Below, one piece after another: positions 50,501 through 55,472 of a stretch of 64,000 nucleotides of DNA. Position numbers and translations under genes: made by a program. Every line of letters starts with the position of its first letter. The stretch's first letter is position 1. The notes under the pieces were generated by a model that worked only from the letters and a program-made list of their open reading frames with translations, was not told where the DNA came from and did no database searches. The stretch is from Prochlorococcus sp. MIT 1341 (GTDB lineage: Bacteria > Cyanobacteriota > Cyanobacteriia > PCC-6307 > Cyanobiaceae): assembly GCF_034092415.1 (NCBI RefSeq), contig NZ_CP139304.1, forward strand, positions 790,001-854,000, written 5' to 3'.

Positions 50501-51121
50501 ATTCATATTGGTTATTCACAAACTAAATGGGTTAGCGAGAGGCTTGTAACTCAGGCAGGTCGACTTGGATTACCAATAAGCATTTACCGTCCACCATTAA
50601 TAGGGGGACATTCCATCACCGGTCACTGGCATGAAGGGGATCTTCTGCAAAGACTTTTACAAGGTTGCTTAGCATTAGGACAAGCTCCTCAGCTTGCTTG
50701 GGAATTGGATCTTGTCCCTGTCGATTACGTTGCTGACTCCATAAGTGCTCTTGCTTGGAATAAAGAAACTGCCGGGAATTGTTTTCACCTACAACATCCA
50801 CGTCCTTTAATGCTCAATGATCTTTTGACAAAGCTCATATCGGACGGCGCACCTTTACAGCAAGTGCCTATGAAGGAATGGCTTCAGGCAATTTCAGAGG
50901 ATACGAACAATCCGCTTAATCCTCTTAAGGCTTTCTTCCAACAACGCTGGGGGCCAGAACAACTCACATATCCGGAGTTAAATGCATTGGGCGTAAGAGC
51001 TCGCCCAAGTTGCAAACTAACCATCTCCGCCTTAGAGAAGAAAAATATCCACTGCCCAGATTTTGAAGACCTTATTGATACTTGGGCTGCCTCACTTCTG
51101 AAAAGTTCAGTAGCAGCTTGA
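44537..51121 (+). CDS. type I polyketide synthase KS-DH-ER-KR-ACP-TR, no AT
   Basis: 2194 residues. Ketosynthase ~5-435 with the intact triad Cys-181 (DTACSSS), His-316 (EAHGTGT) and His-356 (NLGHGE). A KS-to-AT linker (ISARTTKALEILRKEY...GRSMFPHRL) spans ~455-505 and a post-AT linker (FDWKIFHHPFPHKRVNVPGHPFIKQRYWW) ~573-601. The ~300-residue acyltransferase that should lie between them is absent. Dehydratase ~645-900 has His-663 and Asp-817 (DGCFQ). A structural KR half ~905-1085 follows. Enoylreductase ~1095-1430 has HSAAGGVGQAA at 1245-1255. Ketoreductase ~1433-1680 has TGALGGIG at 1438-1445 and Tyr-1588/Asn-1592. ACP carries Ser-1751 in LGLDSL. C-terminal thioester reductase ~1828-2194 has TGASGFLG near 1833 and Tyr-1993/Lys-1997. 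It should build a fully reduced chain and release it as aldehyde or alcohol. The missing AT must be supplied in trans. ATG 44537 is preferred over a TTG three bases earlier. Confidence 0.95.
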   Translation: MPLQDPIAIIGIGCNLPGGIQSPDQFWEVLRDGKDAIRQIPNERWDLDFHFNPDPKKPLTQHVRKGGFIEDIDLFDPGFFGITPREAICMDPQQRLLLEVSWRSIEDAGVPIDKIRGQSVGVFVGISSADYSSLLWASSEDYLTPDNEPFILPGNTGCIAANRLSYFLDLKGPSFTVDTACSSSLVAVHLACESLQKGESELAIAGGVQALLHPGIQMSFCKAGLLSPEGRCKSFDSEANGYVRSEGAGVVLLKPLKTALRDGDQIHALIEGTAINSDGRSQGLAAPSQRSQSNCVRKAYESAGLAPNQTQYVEAHGTGTRQGDPIELRALGSVLREGRPNNQPCRIGSVKTNLGHGETAAGITGLIKTVLCLKERKIPASLHFHKPNPSIDFEKLGLKVQTKLESFPNPKSKLIAGVSSFGFGGTNAHAVLSESPKTKNLLINNHDEKVEPPIYFLCISARTTKALEILRKEYVFLLKNNPLLSINDVAASTHLGRSMFPHRLIAIGTNRDELVSQLELQEEPAWNGETSLVSSSTSKSNEPLEKITLGLSGEEGKKKLKKLALEIGKGEKFDWKIFHHPFPHKRVNVPGHPFIKQRYWWNKPENEKSKSSLWLDHIGKTNKKASSVNKERILQFEQLELPGSSEHFHAELNPIEILDLGDHLVRDWVVFPAAGYIALALDLKRERNQESFLSDFVLDTPLRIQDKSSTLQAVLEGGKMSFYSKDLGKKTWLKHGELILKDRGNQRFNNIVLQDKVANSFSDIESISTKSFYESLSTIGLNYGKLYQPIKSLRSRPYQAWVEIERPNSAPDRCLIDGCFQAVAACLDVRETNGQLFLPVGLKNLEFTEWPLPDKFNCNILLHPPQDHNSTIIADLELEKEGKCIGKLVGLKLRRLTRSVLDLLFPKKESSKIKPSLLHSKWSPISIQKDKKPTFNNNQIIVIGPDKSRIENLNCWANVEDLSLNRIPLRAELSQVHTPLILWPRITKENPENLLNILLKVFKSLSNDHQEPILLVLEGDSPTTSSLKAFQRSVMLERPDWKLTTLHLPSELDQHPKPEDWGEIFLASEKFSEISYLNGVLNSPHLEVVENERFQIRTDGTGRLEGLHRKAMPPTELLPGEVEIAVEATGLNFRDVLNSLGLLKDHAASLGIDDQTRLPFGGEAVGKIVDIGPNLSSELIGQRVVAALTIGSLASHVISREELCIPMPPGMSAEEGASFSTAFLTAAYGLEKLAKLEPNQTVLIHSAAGGVGQAAMQIAKRSGAKIFATASAGKQNLIKEQGVEGVFDSRTLDFADQILDCTNGVGVDVVLNSLKGEWVDASFKCLKKGGKFLELGKIDIWSDAQAKEKRPDAKYLPFDLLEVATAEPLKIRSLLLRISKEISTGSLQNIPSKAWHINEFKDAFKHMAQARHIGKVVIKQPIQPEQISIKENATYLITGALGGIGLKLLKWVTSQGAKSLILVGRSFKDPKEDAQRVLKELRGKGVKYTCIAYDLSETKNSTTSQELKRTINLLPNTKPLRGIFHTAGLLRDGLLSTIDEDCIKSTMDPKLQGWKLFESLIKKESDLDFIIGFSSIAALLGSPGQAAYAAANGAIEGYCKRESSSPIRLAIQWGPWSNTGMAKGLESRFEKIGMKMIAPEDAFESLNRLLKRGEGGVISVADNDWQMLASQALPRQKDWFNDLLEKIGPSPSERLWKKLKALPKSQHQLILMQELRERLARVMAAESDSEDLLEASSIDSSESLFNLGLDSLMAVEYAAVVQTELGIRLDLEALADDPTLDALAELGLKQLTPKQGQSHNESLNLEQEAKLDKDWSCPSLNPSLCPGNSIFLTGASGFLGAYLLAGQLKRWEDLNVRCLVRAKTVEIALERIKKNLYFYGLWEPSWERRIKPILGDLSLSRFGLEEEHFKKLSNKIGGILHNGAQLSQMAPYAQLTAANVGGTREILNLATISNPIRLEHVSSVSVFEGAAYRNREIDECDDLNCCEGIHIGYSQTKWVSERLVTQAGRLGLPISIYRPPLIGGHSITGHWHEGDLLQRLLQGCLALGQAPQLAWELDLVPVDYVADSISALAWNKETAGNCFHLQHPRPLMLNDLLTKLISDGAPLQQVPMKEWLQAISEDTNNPLNPLKAFFQQRWGPEQLTYPELNALGVRARPSCKLTISALEKKNIHCPDFEDLIDTWAASLLKSSVAA

Positions 51122-52299
51122 CACTCAGGGATCTTCTACCACTACTTTTTGCTGTGGTTATTGCCACTCAAGTCATTTTAGTGGCATTTTTCAAATTCAA
51201 AATCAAACAACTGCAAAGAGGGAAAACTTTTCGCGCGGGAGAACCTTATCAACTATGGCCAGAAGTTGAAGTTGTTTTGTGCTTACGAGGAGCAGATAAG
51301 ACACTTCCTGGAATGCTCAATTCTCTTTCTAAGCAAAACTATCCCGGGCTATGGCGCCTAAAAATTGTAGTGGACTCTGCATCAGACCATGCATGGGCAA
51401 TCGTTCAAGAAATGATTGATTCTGAAGGTAAAAACAACCAAAAAACTTCTTCATGGGCTGAAGCAATTGTTGAAGTTCTCGAAGAAAAGGAAACAAAAGG
51501 TTCCCTCAAATGTGCATCTATTAGGCAAGCTTTTAAAGGACTTCACCCTAATTCAAAGGTGGTTGCATTAGTCGATTCAGATGCAGTTGTACCGTCAGAT
51601 TGGCTAAAAACATTAGTTTATGAATGCTGCCAGGAAAATATTGGAGCTGTATCTGGAAACAGATGGTACGAGCCGACTAGAAATACACTTTCTGCGTGCA
51701 CTAGAAAAGTTTGGAATGCAGGAGCCCTGGTAATGATGACAATTTTTAAAATCCCCTGGGGAGGCTCACTTGCTGTAAAAAGAGAATTAATCAATTCTGA
51801 TCTTTGGGTAAACCTTCTTGAAAGCTCTCTCTGTGAAGACACATGCCTACACAAACCACTCAAAGAACTAAACTTAGAATATAGGTTTATCCCCGAACTT
51901 TTAATTATTGACCGTAGTTATGACATAACTATGCCAGGATTAGCGAAATGGCTTTCTCGTCAGGTTCTCACAGTACGTCTTCATCACCCTGCATGGCCAC
52001 TTATCATGATTCATGGCCTTGGAACAACATTAGTACTTGTTTTAGGGTTATTTTCCGGGACATGGTTTTCATTGATAGTATATGAATTATCTTGCCTTTT
52101 ATTGTTAGGCTGGATTGAAGTAATAGCCAGAAATAAAACGCCTAAATCTACAAGAAATTTTGCTTTTTCACTTATAGCGGGACAATTAATCAATGGCTGG
52201 TCAACTTTAATGGCTCTTGTTGCAAAAGAAGTAGAGTGGCGTGGAATTAATTACAAGATAACCCTAAACCCTAAAGGGGTTGAGAGATTGCAGGACTAA
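51118..52299 (+). CDS. membrane glycosyltransferase, GT2/GT21-like
   Basis: 393 residues from a TTG that overlaps the PKS stop (TTGA). A TTG at 51082 would overlap by 40 bases and is less likely. An N-terminal membrane helix (LLPLLFAVVIATQVILVAF) is followed by the GT-A domain: the DxD motif in LVDSDAVVPSDW (Asp-153/155), EDTCLHKPL near 244, and WLSRQVLTVRLHHP near 277. Two or three C-terminal membrane helices follow. This layout resembles ceramide glucosyltransferase and HpnI-type enzymes that glycosylate lipids at the membrane. Coupling to the PKS suggests that it adds a sugar to the PKS product. Its 3' end overlaps the SRPBCC gene on the other strand by 29 bases. Confidence 0.85.
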   Translation: MTLRDLLPLLFAVVIATQVILVAFFKFKIKQLQRGKTFRAGEPYQLWPEVEVVLCLRGADKTLPGMLNSLSKQNYPGLWRLKIVVDSASDHAWAIVQEMIDSEGKNNQKTSSWAEAIVEVLEEKETKGSLKCASIRQAFKGLHPNSKVVALVDSDAVVPSDWLKTLVYECCQENIGAVSGNRWYEPTRNTLSACTRKVWNAGALVMMTIFKIPWGGSLAVKRELINSDLWVNLLESSLCEDTCLHKPLKELNLEYRFIPELLIIDRSYDITMPGLAKWLSRQVLTVRLHHPAWPLIMIHGLGTTLVLVLGLFSGTWFSLIVYELSCLLLLGWIEVIARNKTPKSTRNFAFSLIAGQLINGWSTLMALVAKEVEWRGINYKITLNPKGVERLQD

Positions 52300-52837
52300 C
52301 CATTAACTCATATAGAATTTTCATAGACTGATTCAAGTTTGTTTCGCTAAGCTCACGAAAAACAGGTTTAAAAACTTCTGGAATCTCTGGGTCAATATCA
52401 ATACTATGGCTCACCATTGTCCCTCCATCAATAGGCTTCAATTTCCATTTACCTCTCAGTGATCGAATAAGATCCCCCTTCAATAATTTATATTCAATCA
52501 TTTTTTTTGGGGTTTCTTTAACATGAATCAAAGCTGAAATCTCCAAACCAAAAGTGTAGGGTGCTTGATAAGTCTGAGATAATCTAAGGGAGTGTCCATT
52601 CCGAAAAATAATTTTCACCTTTTTGATATCTGGCATTTGTATTGCTGTGCTTTCATAACCTGTCAAAACCTCCCATGCTCTATTAAGTTCAACAGGAACG
52701 GTGATTGTGGAGGTTGTCACTCCTGAGAGTCTTGTTAACTCAGGCTGGTTACTTTGACTTTGTGCAAAAACTAAGCCGATCGGAGCGGACACACCTACTA
52801 TCAGACCTAATAAAACAGCTCTACTTGATTTCCCCAT
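52271..52837 (-). CDS. secreted SRPBCC-fold (polyketide cyclase/START-like) protein
   Basis: 188 residues from ATG 52837 (MGKSSRAVLLGLIVG), which gives a clean signal peptide ending near VFAQS. An upstream ATG at 52873 would add 12 residues and overlap the divergent gene. The mature part fits the SRPBCC / polyketide_cyc pattern: STITVPVELNRAWEVLTGYESTAIQMPDIKKVKIIFRN, then beta strands and a long C-terminal helix ending ESNLNQSM-like. Members bind hydrophobic ligands in a deep pocket. Its position within the cluster suggests binding or carrying the lipid product across the periplasm (inference). Opposite strand, so separately transcribed. Confidence 0.75.
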   Translation of the reverse strand: MGKSSRAVLLGLIVGVSAPIGLVFAQSQSNQPELTRLSGVTTSTITVPVELNRAWEVLTGYESTAIQMPDIKKVKIIFRNGHSLRLSQTYQAPYTFGLEISALIHVKETPKKMIEYKLLKGDLIRSLRGKWKLKPIDGGTMVSHSIDIDPEIPEVFKPVFRELSETNLNQSMKILYELMVSPAISQPL

Positions 52838-52843
52838 TCGACA

Positions 52844-54046
52844 TTGCTTGTGCAGGAATCTAGTACTAACCATGATGGAAGGAGAGTTGAATTAAAGCGC
52901 ACAAGGGAAAACTGTGCGTCACTTCCTTGCTCTAGAACTTATTTCGTTAGTGGGTTTGACCCAAGAGGTGCAAACCACTATCTAGCTCTATTTCAAAAGG
53001 AGCTACAAGCTAGAGGGGCTAGTACTGGTAAAAGAATAACCAATGGGCTAATAACTCGCTGGCCGATAAAGAAAAAAACAGGAAACGAGAAAACCCAAGA
53101 AGTTGAAACGCTCCACCAATCAGAACTTTGTTTCCTCCACTGGGACGATATAGCAAGAGCAAACTGGCCTAAACAACCCTTAGAAATCCTTAAGCAGTGC
53201 ATGTCATATGCGTCTTTTTACCTCTTCAGAGGATGGGTTTTTCGAATAGCCAAATTGTGCCCTGGTGTAGCTTTATGTGGAGCCTACCCATTACTTTTCT
53301 TACTTATTGCATTGTGTTTTGCCACAATTACAGCAACCCTCTCAATAGAACTATTTGAAATATTTTCCATTCCAGCAGGGAAATACTTAATAAGTTTAAC
53401 TTTGTGGTTTTCAACCCTTTTCGCAGCATGGAAACTGGCAGAAGCACTTGGTGTGATTTGGCTCACAAGATCAATCCTATTCACCCACCGCCTGGGCCAA
53501 GCCAAGGAAAAAGATTTACGCCAAAGGGTATGCGACCTAGCAGTTCTATTAATCAACCTCGAAGAAAAAGAACCTGCAGAACGTATTATTATTATTGGAC
53601 ATAGTAGCGGTAGTTTTGTTGCTGCAATGCTCGCCGCTGAATTAAAAAGACAAGACAATTCGGCTAACTTACTTTCTCGAATAGAATTACTAACACTTGG
53701 GCAAAACTTGACAAATTTATCTATATATCCAGAGGCAAAATCTTTCCGAGATGACCTCAAATTTTTAGCAGAACAGCCAAGGTTTCCATGGAGGGATGTC
53801 ACATCCCAAGAAGACTTACTATGTTTCGCAGGGGTGAACCCTTTTATAACCTGCGGGATTGCCATACCAAAAGGCAGCCTATATCCAAAAATGGAAATTA
53901 TCTCACTAAGTCTTCCAAGAAAAGGTCGAAAGCAAAAAAGAATTTTGCTTGATCAGTTTGACATACATTTTGATTACCTTCGTAATCATTGCCCTGACGT
54001 TGATTTACCTGGATTACTTACTAAGCCTTTATCAAGGGAATACTAA
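52844..54046 (+). CDS. membrane-associated alpha/beta hydrolase
   Basis: 400 residues if TTG 52844 is used; GTG 52850 is equally possible and no ribosome binding site decides. The conserved part begins YFVSGFDPRGANHYLALFQKEL. Two adjacent hydrophobic helices occur near 150-215 (YPLLFLLIALCFATITATL and LISLTLWFSTLFAAWKLAEAL). The nucleophile elbow GHSSGSFVAAML is near 255, and DQFDIHFDYL near the C terminus may supply the catalytic His. It looks like a membrane-bound lipase or acyltransferase-like hydrolase. Likely role: acyl transfer or ester cleavage on the lipid product (inference). The stop overlaps the P450 start (TAATG). Confidence 0.7.
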   Translation: MLVQESSTNHDGRRVELKRTRENCASLPCSRTYFVSGFDPRGANHYLALFQKELQARGASTGKRITNGLITRWPIKKKTGNEKTQEVETLHQSELCFLHWDDIARANWPKQPLEILKQCMSYASFYLFRGWVFRIAKLCPGVALCGAYPLLFLLIALCFATITATLSIELFEIFSIPAGKYLISLTLWFSTLFAAWKLAEALGVIWLTRSILFTHRLGQAKEKDLRQRVCDLAVLLINLEEKEPAERIIIIGHSSGSFVAAMLAAELKRQDNSANLLSRIELLTLGQNLTNLSIYPEAKSFRDDLKFLAEQPRFPWRDVTSQEDLLCFAGVNPFITCGIAIPKGSLYPKMEIISLSLPRKGRKQKRILLDQFDIHFDYLRNHCPDVDLPGLLTKPLSREY

Positions 54047-55464
54047 TGACTGAGGTCACTAAACAACAAAGGAATGAACCCCCCTGGCCGAAACCATTGC
54101 CATATACTGCAAATATTTTGCATAGACTTGCGCGTGGCTGGAAGACATGGCTTGGACTACTAAATGAATGGGATTTTCGTATACCCATTGGTGAAATCAA
54201 TATACTTGGACTCCCTGTATTTCTTATCAACGACCCTCCACTTGTCCGAAGAATTCTTGTTGATGAAGTGGAAAATTTCCCTAAGCATCCATACACACTA
54301 TGGATTCTAGAACCATTGATCGGAAGAGCCATCTTTTCAGTAAATGGTGAAGAGTGGCAATGGCAAAGACGTCTTATAGATCAAGCATTCCAAGTCGCAA
54401 AGTTAAACCGTGTCTTCCCATCAATGGCTGGTGCAACAGAAGACTTTATAAAGCGTCTCCATGAGCATAAATCTCAACAACCAATAGATATTGATGCCGA
54501 AATGACATTAGTGACTGCTGATGTAATTATGCGTACAATTCTTAGCAGGCCTTTGAGTGAAGGGGAGTCCAAGAAGATTTTTCTTGCTTTTTCCAGATAT
54601 CAAAGAAAAGCTGGCAGAGCCTTAGTACTAAGGTTTTTAAACCTTCCAAAAAGCTTGATTCAAATTAACTTAAAGAATGATGCAAAAATAATCAGAGACT
54701 GGATACACATAGCGATTAAAGAAAGATTGAAGAAACATGCTGAAGGAGATGAAACTTCTTCCACCTCAATGGATCTTCTAGATTGTTTAATAATGGCAAA
54801 TGATCCGGAAACTAAAAGAAAATTCAGCGAGAAGCAGCTTGTAGATCAAATATGCTTTCTTTTTCTAGCAGGTCATGAAACATCAGCGAGCTCTTTAGGA
54901 GTCGCAACATGGTTACTCGCCCTATACCAGGATATTCAACAAAAGTTACGAGAAGAAGTCCTTTTAGTTTCAGCTGGTAAGCCCGTTCAAGAACAATTAG
55001 AACAAGTCGAAATAAGAAAATTAAATTATTGCTCTGCGATATTTAATGAAACACTTAGATTATATCCACCAGTTAGTTTCTTTATACGGGAAAGAATAAA
55101 GACAGATACTAACTTCTTTGTTTCTGGAGAGAAGAGCAAGTGTCCTCTAGGGGCACTTCTTACACTCTCACCTTGGGTCATTCAACGTCATGAAAATCAT
55201 TGGGAAGATCCTCAGGTTTTTAAGCCAGAGCGTTTCTTAAAAACGAAAGAATCCAGGTGGGTCAAAGAAGCTTTCCTCCCTTTTGGTATAGGGCCAAGAA
55301 AATGTCCTGGGGCTGCTTTTGCACAACAAGAAGCTGTATTAGTACTCGCCGAACTAGTTAGAAACTTTAAAGTTTCACCTGCCAAGGGACACATTCCAAA
55401 TCTCACAGGCCGCCTAACTTTACGTTCATCTAATGGGATAAAACTATTACTTCAAAAAGTCTAA
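54046..55464 (+). CDS. cytochrome P450
   Basis: 472 residues, full length. I-helix oxygen-activation motif AGHETSAS begins at residue 275; the K-helix ExxR is Glu-335 to Arg-338 in NETLRLYPP; the heme loop is FGIGPRKCPGAAFA with Cys-420. General architecture resembles the CYP110/CYP4-like group of cyanobacterial P450s that hydroxylate fatty acids and alkanes. Coupled translationally to the upstream hydrolase (TAATG). Probably hydroxylates the aliphatic PKS product. A redox partner is not in the window; host ferredoxin could serve. Confidence 0.95.
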   Translation: MTEVTKQQRNEPPWPKPLPYTANILHRLARGWKTWLGLLNEWDFRIPIGEINILGLPVFLINDPPLVRRILVDEVENFPKHPYTLWILEPLIGRAIFSVNGEEWQWQRRLIDQAFQVAKLNRVFPSMAGATEDFIKRLHEHKSQQPIDIDAEMTLVTADVIMRTILSRPLSEGESKKIFLAFSRYQRKAGRALVLRFLNLPKSLIQINLKNDAKIIRDWIHIAIKERLKKHAEGDETSSTSMDLLDCLIMANDPETKRKFSEKQLVDQICFLFLAGHETSASSLGVATWLLALYQDIQQKLREEVLLVSAGKPVQEQLEQVEIRKLNYCSAIFNETLRLYPPVSFFIRERIKTDTNFFVSGEKSKCPLGALLTLSPWVIQRHENHWEDPQVFKPERFLKTKESRWVKEAFLPFGIGPRKCPGAAFAQQEAVLVLAELVRNFKVSPAKGHIPNLTGRLTLRSSNGIKLLLQKV

Positions 55465-55472
55465 CTAAACAA

